This document shows positions 44,601 to 56,906 of a DNA stretch of 64,000 nucleotides, piece after piece. The DNA is from Deroplatys truncata (lineage: Eukaryota > Arthropoda > Insecta > Mantodea > Mantidae), in contig CM060990.1 of assembly GCA_030765065.1 (NCBI GenBank), positions 459,380,321 to 459,444,320 on the forward strand, in the 5' to 3' direction. The first letter of the stretch is position 1; each line of letters begins with the position of its first letter. The notes below the pieces were generated by a model, which was not told where the DNA came from, did not search any database, and saw only the letters and a list, made by a program, of their open reading frames with translations. The translations under genes were made by a program, and so were the position numbers.

Positions 44601-45439
44601 CATGTTAGTTGTATGAGGCACTCGTTTGTTGCCTTCACAAAGTAATAAACATTAACCTGACTGAGAGACAAGCCGTTTTACGGTTTTTGAAGCTATATAG
44701 GTAACGAGGTTTTAAGTCAATTTGCGAAATAATTTTGGGTATCGTTTACTAATAATTGAAAATTACATTCCTTCCTATTAAATTATTCTGCGTGTCAAAA
44801 TCGAACATATAACTTACGTCACACTCTAGGTATTTATAGTGAGATGTCTTAAATTTTCATTTTCAAACTACAATTTTGGATCTCACTATAGACTTTCCCA
44901 TAAATTGCTGTTCACAATAATACAAGCCCGTAAAGTTTTGTTTTGGCGCTCGTACTCGTATGGTTGTGTAAGTCATATACGACGTATATAACATATTTAA
45001 GGACGCTTAACTATGAGGCCATTAGCGGTTGTGTAAGTGCTACGCTCGTTCTAAAATATGTACACTTGCAGCAACAAAAATAAGAATGTTAGTATTTGTA
45101 TAATGTTTGCGCCGTGAACTTTTTTTTAATTTATTTAATATGTTAAGAGAAAGAATACAAAAGCATGACGTACTTAAATGTCAAAGTATTCAGAATAAAC
45201 TTTACGAAATTTACTATGTTTATAAGCTTGCCAACTCAAATGATGTACACAATATGATTTGCTGAAGGTGAAAAACTAGAGTATAGTTAAGATTTTGAAA
45301 TGATTACATTTAGAAATAACCTGGATTGGATTAATTAAAAAACAAGAGCAGATTCAGCGGTGATTCCGGTTTTATATTGTATAGAACTAATACTTGAATG
45401 AAAAGAACATGTACATTCATGATTTTTCACACATAAGAA
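44601..45439. other. No recognisable feature
   Basis: AT-rich; no repeat or frame of note. Confidence 0.4.
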
Positions 45440-45444
45440 AACAA

Positions 45445-45520
45445 TGACCTAGGCAGGATTTGAACTAGAAGTCTTTATAATGATAAGTCAGCTCGTAACC
45501 AGCTGAGCTAGTCAGTGGTA
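45445..45520 (-). mobile_element. tRNA-like sequence, SINE head or dead tRNA
   Basis: The minus strand holds an A box, CTAGCTCAGCTGG, and a B box, AGTTCAAATCC, at tRNA spacing. The anticodon stem does not pair, so it is not a working tRNA gene. Confidence 0.5.
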
Positions 45521-45838
45521 CAATGAGCTCGACGTCATCAGTTATTGGAAAGCAGTTGATTCGAGCGAACATAAGTAACTGATCCTTGCCAATATATTAT
45601 GTCATACCAGTTTAAACTTTATTGTTAATATACTTTTCCGTTACGTACCACTAGGCAGTTTTGTGTCTTTCAGTTTAAGTACACCTTAAACAATGATAAT
45701 CCTTTCTGAACATTTGATTTGAGATGTAAAAAGAGAGGTAGGGTTGTTAACATGAAGAACAGGGCACTTAATCAGAGCTACAAGTCTCCCTTGCCTATAA
45801 ATCCTTTGAAGAAGAACGATCTTCATTATTTGGCTTTT

Positions 45839-46520
45839 TTAATTTATATGCAGTGTTTTGAAAACTTTCTTGAACAGCTCATAAGATTCACATATTATAT
45901 CATTTTCACTATTATACTCTTCAAAGATTTTTTTCATGTTTAGATGACTAAAAATACATTCCATTGAGTGACTTTGGTATTTAGGGTAGTTTTCAATATT
46001 TCTCATTATGTTCCTTTCTGCTGTCATGTTACTCTTCGGCTCGTGGGAGCCACGATAGTCAGCAACAGGAAATGCAGTACCACATGCTTTTAGTTTCTGT
46101 ACCAGTACATCCACTTTCCCTCTGGAGATAGCATATACTGCTTGATGCAATTTTTTTTGGCAAATATTTACCCTATTGTTGTTTACCTTAACTTCGTAAT
46201 TGGCGGTGATAACACGGCAGTGCACTCCAATACATCTTCCCTTTCCTTCTTTCATCTTGGTATTAATCATGATGCCACTAAATATCAGTTGCTTTTTTTG
46301 TCTCCTTGATAGAGCTGTAGCAACTCTGGAAGATTTGCGTTTGGCGCTCTAGTGGACGAAAGACATGGCACTTTCTCCTACAACAGAGCTCAAAATAGGT
46401 TTAAACTCCTGAGATGGCATTTTACTACCCTTCCGGTTGTAATATTTCATTTCGTATTCTTCCAAATTCGTCTTAGCTTTAAGGTTGTACTTCTGCTTTG
46501 AAACTGAAAAATTGAGCCAC
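45839..46520 (-). pseudogene. Fragment of a transposon-derived insect hypothetical gene
   Basis: The longest frame (46349-45839; ATG at 46270, 143 aa) contains VNICQKKLHQAVYAIS, then ADYRGSHEP, then YPKYQSHSMECIF and MKKIFEEYN. That order I recall from a repeated insect protein family (CKKFF..TL.IS, D.RGKH, HYCR, YL...MY..Y). Upstream the same frame continues through MPSQEFKPI with one TAG (about 46350-46352), to a TTTTTCAG that would suit a 3' splice site near 46510. It could be an exon pair or a pseudogene; the stop favours the latter. No catalytic residues can be assigned. Confidence 0.45.
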
Positions 46521-46529
46521 AGAGATTAT

Positions 46530-47711
46530 TATAGAAAGGAAAGGAAAACCAAAAGCTATATAAATTCTGTCTTTAATAATTGTCTCAAATTTTACCGACG
46601 CTTGTATGGGTAGGTCCAACAACTACTTGATAGCCTCCTTGTTCTGCACTTCTACATTTCTAATTCTCCACAATTTTGTTTGTTAGTCCTGTTGTTACTT
46701 CCACTATTCTTTCATCTGCAAAAATTTCATCATGCTAAGTATAGGAAGCTGCTTGAGGCTGCTAAAACCAATGATTCCTAAGACTATAGGTGTTGATTAA
46801 GAAAATTTCTATTTTGGAGCTACTAGTCAAGAGAGTTCATTTTTTCATAGTCTTTCAGGTTTCACTGACTGAAATATTTACCTTCAATTCATTTTTTCTT
46901 TTCTTAGATAAGAACCATTAGATGAACCCAGCACGAACATGGTGTCTAAATTTTAACTCTTAGAATCTTTTGTCACATAGGATAGAGCATGTTTGGTTTT
47001 ATCTCCTTTCATAGTCCCTGAAACGTGTCAACGAAGATTTTGTTATCCGGTTTAAAAAAAAGTGTATTAAAAAGGGGCGGGTTGGATTGGGTTAGAGTCT
47101 TCAAACTCTTCACGCCTACTCCTAAAACAATTTTTAATACTTTAATACTTGTCTGCAACAAACACGTTTTGTTGTATGTCATTGTATATCAATTATGGAA
47201 TTTAACCACCACATGCTTCAGCGGCCCAAATAACGGCTTTGCTTTTGCATCCAATCATGATGTAACATATTACACAATGTAATGTAGAAGGAAAGGATAA
47301 ACCGTGTTCAGGAAGCATCATAATCAGCCCGGCTTAGAGTTGCTGGAGCGAGGTACTTTAAAATTAAGGCGATTATTAATATTAACATGGTTTGTCTCAA
47401 GATAAACTTGTTAACGTTGTTTTCAGCACCTTAATGCCAATATCTCCCCCATCATCTTCCTCTTCAGGGTATTACAAGATCCAATCTCAAGATGTTGGGA
47501 AGAACTTCATGCCGCACCACAAGGTCTACAGAAAGAGTGTTTTAAGAAAGTATAGTATACCATCGAGCACACACAAATAGCTTCAGTTTAGCGATTAGAT
47601 ATCTGGTGGAGCTGCATGAGGTGAACTTTTTGAGTCATGGTGGAATTCTTTCGTTTAATATCTTAAGCAATGGTGCAGTAGGTTCTTCGTTTACAATAGC
47701 TTACAATGCAT
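46530..47711. other. No recognisable feature
   Basis: AT-rich; short frames without known motifs. Confidence 0.4.
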
Positions 47712-47850
47712 CTCGGCTGGGGCGGTAACGCTTGCCACTCGTATTTGGGCGGTCCCAGTTACAATCCCCGGTGCCTGTTAAATCTGACTAAAGTTATTTT
47801 CACGGTTTCCCTTGGCTAGTAGGGGAATTACGAGGACAATCCAGGAAGTA
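47712..47850 (+). mobile_element. tRNA-derived SINE fragment
   Basis: CTGGGGCGGTAACGC is followed by AGTTACAATCCCCGGT (B-box-like) and a TTTTCACGGTTTCCC block, which recalls the body of common arthropod SINEs. No tail or duplication is seen. Confidence 0.5.
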
Positions 47851-48925
47851 ACGACCGTTTGACTTTGATAAATTAAAAAAAGTTTTGTTTAAAAAGGACA
47901 TGTCGCTTACAAAATTGAAGCTTACTTTGTATCTGTACATAATCACCTCGGTTATTTCTATAATTATTGTCATATCTATCCACGAGCCTTAAAATTCCTG
48001 TGTTGTAGTCGGCTGCCGCCAGTCCATAAAGCCAAGATCTTCGTACACAATAATCACCGAGCATAGAACGAGAAAAGTTTGGGAAAGAAATTTATAACTC
48101 ACCTAGAGTTACGCGTCTGCCTTGCACGATTTTGTTGTTCACTTGAGTGATGAAGCATCTATAATGAGTGACGGACGTCCGGGTCGAATTTCTGCAGTTA
48201 GAAACATTAATATTTGTTCATACTAACTTTAACACTTACGGCTTATACAAACAGTTATTAAATTAAATTCCACGGTATCTACATTCATGCCCTGATATTT
48301 TGGGTTCATATATAACGTTCAGCACATGTTAAGTGTCATAACAAAGTTACTCTTCCATTTGAGGCAACTTCATGATCTTAATCGGCTTGTGTGTAACACT
48401 CGCTTTGAGGACATTCCCTCTTGTTGCTGTCTGTAAACCAATCCTGGTACAATTCATTCAGATATTTACAAGAGAACAGCCACCTTTATTTATATTATGT
48501 ATTCCCCATATTCCTTGGGTTTTTCTTGGAACAGTTTGGTCGATCTTCGTTACTTCCAGATGAGCTGGAATCAGTATCACCCAAAACAATTTCACTATCA
48601 GAATGTCTGTCTGAGGACTAATCTTTTGGATTGTTCTGAATTTTCTGCTGTTTATTCTTCATTTTTGCGTCCAGCTTTTGTTTCTCCTGGATTTACTTTA
48701 TTGGGTTCAGAAAGAAAGTGTTGGTGAGCATTCCCTAAGATCAGAGGGATGCGTTATTTTCCTTTGTTTTTCTATACAGTATTAAGTATTTTGAAGTTAT
48801 AGTTCACATTCAAAGGAAAGTAAACAAAATAAACTAACTCATATGCACCTTGATGCATAATTGTTCTCTAACATTACCCATGTGTGCGCAATAAGTTGGA
48901 AAGCTGACTTGAAGAATCCACTGTT
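47851..48925. other. No recognisable feature
   Basis: AT-rich; several short frames at 48372-48727 overlap each other and lack motifs. Confidence 0.4.
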
Positions 48926-49312
48926 CTAGCCGGACTCCAATCACGGATCTCAACGGTAAAGCTTCCATGCAGAAGCTCTACCGCTGAGCTATCATGCAGA
49001 GATTCCCAAAGGCGCATTCAACATTCTCGTCTGATTTAAGCAGTGATCTCAAATATTCGAGATATGATGCCTTAAAGGCGACTTGGATTGTTACAAATAC
49101 TTTCAATTTTCGGGTTTTCATACTACCTGCAACACTACAACTCCTCTTTGGGCATGGCATCTCGAATATTTGAGATCGCCTTGAAGAGTTTCCAGGGTAC
49201 TTGAATAAAATGTGAAGGTTTAATACATACGGGAATCTCGTCATGGTAGTTCAGCGGTAGAGTATCAATATATTAAGGCGAAAATCTGTGGCTCGAATCC
49301 CGGTTGTGGCAT
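48926..49312. repeat. Inverted pair of tRNA-like heads with a palindromic spacer
   Basis: A minus-strand head (about 48998-48926, A box TAGCTCAGCGG) and a plus-strand head (49240-49312, A box TAGTTCAGCGG, B box GGCTCGAATCC) point away from each other. Between them, GATCTCAAATATTCGAGAT (49045-49063) recurs exactly inverted at 49159-49177, and GAGATTCCC (48999-49007) recurs inverted at 49231-49239. So the upstream flanks as well as the heads are inverted copies. Confidence 0.6.
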
Positions 49313-49419
49313 TACATTTTTCAAGTCTGACACAGCTTTCTAGTATACGTATCTTACATTATCTAAACTAAAGTAGAAATTTCCATAATCACAATAAACC
49401 ACATTCGGAGGCATCACAA

Positions 49420-49870
49420 ATCGTGCGCTTCAAGATGGCAACCAGATCCAGGAGACGATGTGCGCAACAATGGATGGGGTTCCTAACGATTCCAGATTGA
49501 ACGCATCCGTCGCCGTTCAAGACTGCCGCAACCCCGATGATCCCTTAAGGGAAGCAGCTTATAAAAGGGCAGATCCGTCAGTAATGCCACCGACTCCACG
49601 AAGAAACCTTCACAAAGCGCACACCACCGTCCAGCCGCAACACGTTGAACACCGTCGCTTGGTCCTTCAACCCTGAAACAGATGACGATGAAGGAAATGA
49701 TGGATATAGGAAATGAAGAACAGGAAAGTCGTGGTAGAAGAGGAAACATCCCAGCATCCGCCTACCGACCCGGGCAAACCACAAAAAACCATGGTTAGTG
49801 TGGGCGGTCCCGGTACCTCCCGAATGCAAACCTGACAATTACCGCTGAGCCATATTGCTCGGTTTTTACT
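49420..49870 (-). mobile_element. tRNA-derived SINE copy B
   Basis: Same family as 28430-28870. The minus-strand head holds ATGGCTCAGCGGTAATTG (A box); the body includes TTTTTTGTGGTTTGCCCGGG, and the far end has CCTAACGATTCCAGATTG on the plus strand. Open frames at 49458-49966 lie in the repeat. Confidence 0.65.
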
Positions 49871-51321
49871 TGTGGTACGTGATGTGCTGGATTCGAAAAC
49901 AAAAATCCATATCGGAATTTTAATGAAAATGCTACGTTTCAGGACACAGCATAACTTAAAAATCAAAAGTCGGATAAATACTTAAGCATCCAAAGCGAAA
50001 TTTTCATCCAATTTCCGTATTCTAAACATCTTAAAGGGAAAATGTGTTATTCTTTATTTTCTAAAACGCAAATCGATAACAACTTTATTTAAAAAACATA
50101 TATTCTAAATACTCCATGACAAATAAAATGGATACTTGGATTTCTATGTAAATAGTCCGTGTAACTCTCTGCATTTTTATTGAATTCTGCATAGCAGAAA
50201 ATCGCAGAAAACAAACTGAAAACTAAAAGCTGAACAATAACTGAAAAATAAAAGAGATAATTAAAACGTACACAAATAGCACCTTCCCTTGAATTTAGCG
50301 CTTCTGAAACAATTGTTTTGTGTGTATAAGTTTCCCAAGCTGGACAACTTTTGTGCAATTTATGAACATTTGAAAATTAGCTGTTCTCCTTTTTCGGCAT
50401 CAGCTAACGACAAACGAAAGACCACTACTAATATTATGAGCTATTTCCGCAACTTGAACATAAGCACGTCTCTTTTACCTACTTTTAAATCGGTTCTACA
50501 CAATCAATTTGGCCATGATTAACACAAAACGGATAGAAGAATCACATTTTAAATGCAAGTGGGCATTCCATATCAAATCAATCAAATGAACATTCATTTT
50601 CAGCTTTGGTGTTTCAGATTCACTTGATTTTTGATATAGCATTATAGCCTGAGGACATTGACAACCTAGATGTTTGGAATTTTTTGAATCGTAGTTTTTT
50701 TCGGCGGAATTTTGAAAATTGTTGAAAACGATAAATATCCTCAATTTTATGCTGAAAAATTGCGGTAAACAACACTTGGTCGTAGAGAGATTTGTTTCTG
50801 CATTTTAAACCTCACAGTAGCAGAGTAAAAATAGTTTCGTCAGTTTTCAAAACATTTATTTTGAAAACTCCGAAAGCACCTTTATTTGATTTATTTTCAA
50901 ATGTTATAAGTTAAACTGATATACTTTATAAACTCCCGCTCAAATTTATATCTTGAAGCGAGTATGGGACCATGTTTGAAAACAAGAATGACATCTGTGC
51001 TACTGAGATCACGTTGCCATTGATTTTATTTTCTGAACGTAATTTTATATTGTCATCCATTTTAAAGTACAGCATTTAATCATTTGTCTGAAATAAGTAC
51101 CATGAATAGAATGAAAATTATTTAGGGCAATTGAATCTTAGGATTTTGAAACCTAACCAAATACGTTGACTAATTGTATACACCGGCGCGATTGAAAGCA
51201 ATAGAATATAAATATAGAACGTATTTTAGGAATATTTGTTCAGAATAAAGCTAAATTTGTTACCTAAAATGTTACGAAATCTTACCCATTTGGAGATTTA
51301 TTCATTCTGTTCACGTTTTTA

Positions 51322-51323
<2 letters not shown>
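49871..51323. other. No recognisable feature
   Basis: AT-rich; frames up to 89 codons without motifs. Confidence 0.4.

Positions 51324-51353
<30 letters not shown>
51324..51353 (+). repeat. (TA)n microsatellite
   Basis: About 15 dinucleotide units. Confidence 0.9.
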
Positions 51354-51355
<2 letters not shown>

Positions 51356-52681
51356 TTAAAGTTTGTTGCCATTCCCTCTAAAACACACCACAAAGTAAAT
51401 CTATCTGGAAATGAGTAATTTCGTTGTATAATATCACAATGAGCATTATCGGGGAAAAAAAGGTGTCCCCAGAATATGCTCTCTATTCTACTATAAAATA
51501 TATAAGCTTACACATCCTATTTTAATGCATAATCATATTCAGAAACACAAAATCATTGGTAATATGGAGTCAATAACCTAGGGAATATGTAGTAGAATCT
51601 GTTATTTCTTGAAATATGACACCATACTCTTTCAAAGATGAAAGTTTGGATTCTCATATGTGAAAATCTGACTTTAAGATACACTATTTGAAAGGAACCC
51701 GAAAAGAGGGTTTTTGAGTTGTTAAAAATTAATAGCTTAAGATGTTATAAAACCGCTGTTTTGTAGCCTGTTACATGTTAAGCTAAAGAGCATTAAAATA
51801 GCTATGAAATATGCAAAACAGCAACTGTCTACGGGGCAGCATTTCTGATTCATTATTATTCTTAATATCAAAATGTGGATAGTTTTATCGCTATTGAGGG
51901 TTTTCAAACTTATGTAGAAGAAAACTACATTACTAAAATTATCAAAACTCTGAATTTCAATGTTTTCTGTAAATGGTATTGATATAGCAAAAACCAAGTC
52001 AATCTGAACATTGAGATTCACACCCTAGTGGATTACCCTAGTGTAATATAATATAAAGGATACTTGTGAAGTTGTGAAGGATACAACATTCGTGTGAAGT
52101 GCTTATGGCCTTTTGGGGTATATAATATATATTTAATAGATTAATGTCTGTAGAGAAGAAAGGAACAAAAGGAGGCACAGAAACTTTTAGAGGTGAAAGA
52201 AATAAAAAAATGGCAAGGGAGATTTATTTTCAAGTGAGCAAATAGGAGATGAAATTGTCTGTAAGAAACTAATACTGTAATCGCTCAAGGGAACCTGTTG
52301 TGTGGCCCAGAGCTGTTCATCTCTGCTCGTTTTATTTTCAATTCCGTTCAAAACAGGAAACGTAACCCAATCCCAAAGGTGATATGAAACTGAGACATGG
52401 GACACAATAGCCAGGAAAGGGAGGGTGATAATCCGTCTCCTACCAGTGGATGCCCATTGTGAATGGCTTATATTTTGGGCAGTTTTTCACCTTGCTGCAT
52501 CTACAGTTTGGTTATTTCTTTCATGTGATCTTTTTTAATCAAAAAGTAATGCTGAAATCCATGAGCCACAAAGACACCACTTTTGAAGTCCCTCGAGCTA
52601 CAGACAATGTAGAAACCACTATAGTGAGCCAGGATGAAAAGATGTTGCATCCAGTGTGCAAGAAGCTTCATTACTAAAAAC

Positions 52682-52682
<1 letters not shown>
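51354..52682. other. No recognisable feature
   Basis: AT-rich; no gene or repeat seen. Confidence 0.4.

Positions 52683-52724
<42 letters not shown>
52683..52724 (+). repeat. (ATT)n microsatellite
   Basis: About 14 units. Confidence 0.9.
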
Positions 52725-52727
<3 letters not shown>

Positions 52728-52984
52728 AAAGCAATTCTATCGCGTTTCGTCCTTCGAGTCATTATGGTGGAAATAAACTGCGGTTGGCATGATTTAATAT
52801 GGAATGAAGCTTAAAATTAGTGTATAAGCTAAAATTACTTTTGCGGTAGGGGAAGAATTATTTGAAAAATGATGCCAGCAACATAGACAAACATCACTGA
52901 CGCATAGACTTACCTTAGAAATAAAACTAAGATATGATTCTGATTTCATTCGCTTTAAATTGTCTTTGGGTGAACTTTGATACT

Positions 52985-53760
52985 CAAGGTTCTATTGACT
53001 AAAACCTCTCTGGAGCAGCCAGCGTAGCTGCCTTCAAAGTGAAAACGGCACACGACTACCCTGCTTTACTTCTCCACCGAATATACATTATACCAACTCT
53101 AGAGTACTACCTGTACGACTACGAAACCATGGATGCAGACCACCTCAAAGTCTGCTCAGTTATTCCCAGACTGAAAATCAAATGCATGCCGAAGCTGATT
53201 TCTACTGGTCTGGTAGCAACCAAATGGCTCAAGCCAGGACGGGCGTTGACTAGTGTGGGACGGAGGGAGTACTTTAAATTATCTAGAGCTATGCATAAAA
53301 CTATCTTTTTTATTAAATAATATTAATAGCGTAAATATAATGGTGTCAAGGGGATTTCTGTGATTCCTTGAAGAACAACTAAGTAAGAAATTAGTAAAGT
53401 TTGATGAAGCGAGAAAATCGTAGTCGAAACATATGCAATGTGGTTATTTAGAAAAATTAAACGTAGGTAATGAAGAGCTAAAAAAGACTCTTTTACCAAG
53501 AAAGGCAGAAGGAACACTGATCAGGAGGAGGAAATTAAATCGGCTTGGATACTGAGTGAGAAAAACCTATTTGCTGAGGGATGTACTGGAAGGAATCGTA
53601 AACGGGAAGCACTTGGGGGAAGATTTAAGTGCCAAATTGATAGACCATATTAACATAAATTATACATATGAGATGGCTAAGAGGATGGAAGAGCTTGTGT
53701 TCGAAGTAAAAGACCTGCTCTGGGGTAAAAGGTGTGATTCATATAATGATAACATTATTG
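52985..53760 (+). pseudogene. LINE reverse-transcriptase C-terminal fragments
   Basis: 53039-53320 encodes LLHRIYIIPTLEYYL...LKPGRALTS, a weak match to the thumb region of LINE RTs. 53490-53768 encodes RRKLNRLGY, then LLRDVLEGIVNGK and YEMAKRMEE, the order seen near the C-terminus of jockey/I-type LINE proteins (GHILRH, LEGRVEG, D.I....Y...K..A). Frames are broken and the upstream RT core is absent. Confidence 0.5.
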
Positions 53761-54139
53761 AGTATTAACATAGAATACTTGCCCCTAAATTCCCGTATAT
53801 TTCGTAAATTACTTCATCTGGTCGTCCCCAGGCTTGTAATTTTGGGCACCGAAAACAAAAGTTAACTACAGTACCGATAAGAACGCTAAGGCACACACTC
53901 GTGAACAGGAGGTCAATGTTTAGAATGCCATAGGACCGTCGTACTTGAATGGGGTTTTCTCCAGATTTACCCAAATGTCAGATTAGTACCCTCATGTTTC
54001 CTTTACCAACTATTACCATTTCATTTCATGTATCACCAGTGTCCGCCACCTAAGCTGCGTATGCGTATTCAGTGATATGAACGTTAAACGCTCTTTTTAA
54101 AAATGTAGTTCCTCTTTCTTATATATGTGTTATGTTCTA

Positions 54140-55241
54140 AGACGATTAACGGACTGCAGCGTGGGCTATACAGACTTATGAATTACTGCAACAAGTGGTT
54201 ACTTACAGTTAATGTGAATAAGACTAAAACAATGAATTTTAAGTATGGTTCGGTTTAGCAGGAAGGGTACATGGACATATGCAGGACAGACGCTGGACAA
54301 CGCTAAAAATTCCGTGCACTCAGGGCTCACGTATACGATGAACAGAAAATGGACGAAACATATTAATGTCATAAAACATAAGGCAGCAGTGAAGGTAGTA
54401 GAGGCTCTTCGGATACATATAGCATTCCAGATATATCTTAAGCTTATAGGAGTTCGTTAATGGAGCAACAGTTAGATCCACGATGACATATGGAGTAGAA
54501 ATATGGAGGTGGGTACAAACAGGGAATCTGGACCAAGTAATAACCCGATTTTTGAAAGGAAATCTGGGAATAGGAAGGGGTACGGCCACCTGCGAAATAA
54601 TGACGGAATCCGGGGCACATAGTAAGACTGCAGAGTTCAAAATCATGATAATGAAATACTGGAGAAGAATTGGTCATGGAGACCAATCACCAATTATAGC
54701 GCTTTGCTACCATGAATAGCTTAGAATGGAGGAAATTTGTCATGGACATAAAAACTAAAGGAACGTTTGGAAACCATAGGTTAGGTTACATTTGAGTGGT
54801 GGGTCAGGGAATACAATGCCAGGAAAGGATTTTGTTGGTTGCATAGTCGGAGCTAAAATTTGAGGGATCAAATTCGTTAGACAGGGGCTAGTGTGCTTAG
54901 ATTAGGCACATGGCGGTTGATAAAAGTTACTGATGAAAATGATACGAAAATATGCCCCGTTTCCGAGTAGGAGGAATCCTGGGTGTATATCTTGATAAGC
55001 TGTAGGGCTACAGCTTGTCAAAGAAGAATGGATGAATGGAGGGAAATATGTTTCCCACAATTCTTTACCGCCTCGAATGGAGAGAAAAGGATGTTTTGAC
55101 GCTACTGGCAGGCAGGGAAGACGTGGATCGAATAGGTAAATTTATGCTTAATTTGGGACAGATGAGATCTGAGAAGGCTTAAATTAAGAGAGGGGTTTTA
55201 AACAGAGTTAAATGTAACATGTTGGGCATTGATGCTTTATA
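54140..55241 (+). pseudogene. LINE reverse-transcriptase fragment, interrupted by the mariner-like element
   Basis: LQRGLYRLMNYCNKWLLTVNVNKTK (split here across the run at 54158-54230) is the RT region after the catalytic YADD. It is followed by YTMNRKWTKHINVIKHKAA (54330-54390), LKLIGV, MTYGVEIW (54483-54506), NLDQVITRFLKGNLGI and MKYWRRI. Stops and frame changes show decay. The mariner-like element begins at the TA that ends this segment. Confidence 0.6.
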
Positions 55242-55361
55242 CAGGTGTTTCAAAAATAGAGGACATAAATTCGGGTATGCATTCCCCATATGTAGACAAA
55301 AATGTTCATTAAAACATGTTCCTGGAAATGCATGGTTTCTGAATTATGGCCTTCAAAACAG
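55242..55361 (+). repeat. Left terminal inverted repeat of the mariner-like element
   Basis: About 120 bases, matching 61190-61312 in reverse complement at roughly 80 % by eye. Confidence 0.8.
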
Positions 55362-55435
55362 GTAGTTGCCGCGACAGAGGATATTAACAGGACACTCTGA
55401 CAGTTCATTCCGAGCCGAAGGGTACATTAAGTATT

Positions 55436-56830
55436 ATGTTTGGCGTTCGACTGAGTGACATGTACTCAAATCAGGAGCTGGCAGAAACGCACTTCATGTA
55501 CGGCAAGGCGGACGGCAATGCTGCCCTGGCTCGTCGTTTGTACCAAGAGAGATACCCACAGAGAAGTTGTCCAAATCGGAAGACATTTGAATGTCCCCAT
55601 CGCCGTCTGTGTGCTCATGGGAAGTTTACATCTCCTGGTTTGGCGAAGGGACGACCAAGATCTACAACTAGAGGAGGCGATTCTGGATTCTGTGTACACG
55701 ACTCCTTCTATTAGTACACGAAGGGTAACGTTGCAAGCGAATGTTTCTCACACGACTGCCTAGAGACTGTTGTGAGAGCAACAGTTGTATCCTTATCATT
55801 TGCAACGTGTACAGGCCCTGTCACCAACAAATTGCCCTGCTCGATTGGTGTTCTGCCTGTAGTTCGTGCAGCAGTATGCTACAAATCCGAACTTTCCTGC
55901 CTTAGTATTATTTACAGATGAAGAAGCACAGTTCACATGAGATGGCATTACAAATTTCCACAATCAGCACGTATGGTCATATGAAAACCCACATGCAATT
56001 GTTCCATCTTCACCAAGTGCGGTTCACTCTCAACATGTGGGTCGGTATCATTGGTGATCGCTTAGTCGGACCCCATGTACTTGTAAACAGACTTACGGAA
56101 CAGGCGTATAGAAACTTCCTGGAAAACACCATACCTCATATGTATGAAAACACTCCACTGAGCATTCGTCAATAAGCTCACTTCTTGCATGATGGCGCTC
56201 CCACACTACAGTCGCACCGCTCGCGGTACTTGGATCGAAGGTTTCCTGGTCGATGGATAGGTAGAGGTGGCCCAATTGTTGTACCCACGCTCACCTGATT
56301 TGAATCCTGTCGATTTCTACTTGTGGGGCCATTTAAAAGCTTTGGGTATTCGTCTCCGTTGCCTGACATGGAATCCCTTCAGAATTAAATTATGGCAGTT
56401 TGTGAGGAAATACGCAATACTCCTGGAATTTGGGGTCGTGTTCGCACATGTCGTCCTCCGTGGACTAGTGGCACCATGCTAGCCTCTAGTTCCCAAGGTC
56501 GCGGGTTCAAACCCGGCGGAGGGCGATGTATTTTATTGGGCGTAAAAATCCTTAGCATGGCTTCCTTCGGAAGGGAAGTAAAGCCGGTGGTCCCGTGTTG
56601 TAGATTTACGGCACGTAAAAGAACCTCAAGCCTGATAAAGAGGCCTCTGAGCAAAATTACTGATCTTTCACGCTCAATATAGAATGGGACGCTAAGGACC
56701 ATAGTAGTTAAAGAGCGTCCATAAATAAAACTCAATTTAATTTCAAGTTTTCGTGTTCGCACGACTATGAGACGTCGATGAGAGGCCTGTATTCAAGCAG
56801 GAGATGAATAACTTTGAACATGTTCTATAA
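55436..56830 (+). pseudogene. Mariner-like transposase, frameshifted and split by a SINE
   Basis: The N-terminal helix-turn-helix part (SNQELAETHFMYGK, ALARRLYQERYP, GRPRSTT) fits the DUF4817 family. DDE landmarks follow in order: FTDE (D at 55917), HNQHVWSYENPH, MWVGIIGDRLVGPHVL, HDGAP (D at 56191), SPDLNPVDFYLWG (D at 56297 and 56312). The three are not in one frame, so at least two frameshifts exist. A SINE (56448-56750) interrupts the C-terminal part. Beyond it are MRRR, ACIQAG and NFEHVL with a TAA at 56828-56830, the usual end of this family. Confidence 0.78.
56448..56750 (+). mobile_element. tRNA-derived SINE inserted in the transposase
   Basis: The 12-base duplication TCGTGTTCGCAC (56436-56447 and 56751-56762) is perfect. 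The head has TGGACTAGTGG (A box) and GGTTCAAACCC (B box, about 56504-56515). The central part, with AAAGCCGGTGGTCCCGTG and GTAGATTTACGGCACGTAAA, is a conserved SINE core I recall from other arthropods. The tail is A/T-rich. Removing it rejoins the transposase motifs on both sides. Confidence 0.88.
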
Positions 56831-56906
56831 TTCGTGTTCGAGACCTTGAGGGGAGAGGTCGTGTCAGGACGTTCCAAGTACACGCAGGTATAAACAAGTA
56901 GCGGCC

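Noticed and set aside
49240-49312. Functional tRNA gene
   Set aside because: A and B boxes are present and the ends can pair using several G-U pairs, but no anticodon stem forms.
56385-56762. Frames of 96 and 125 codons on opposite strands
   Set aside because: They lie in the SINE at 56448-56750 and its flanks.
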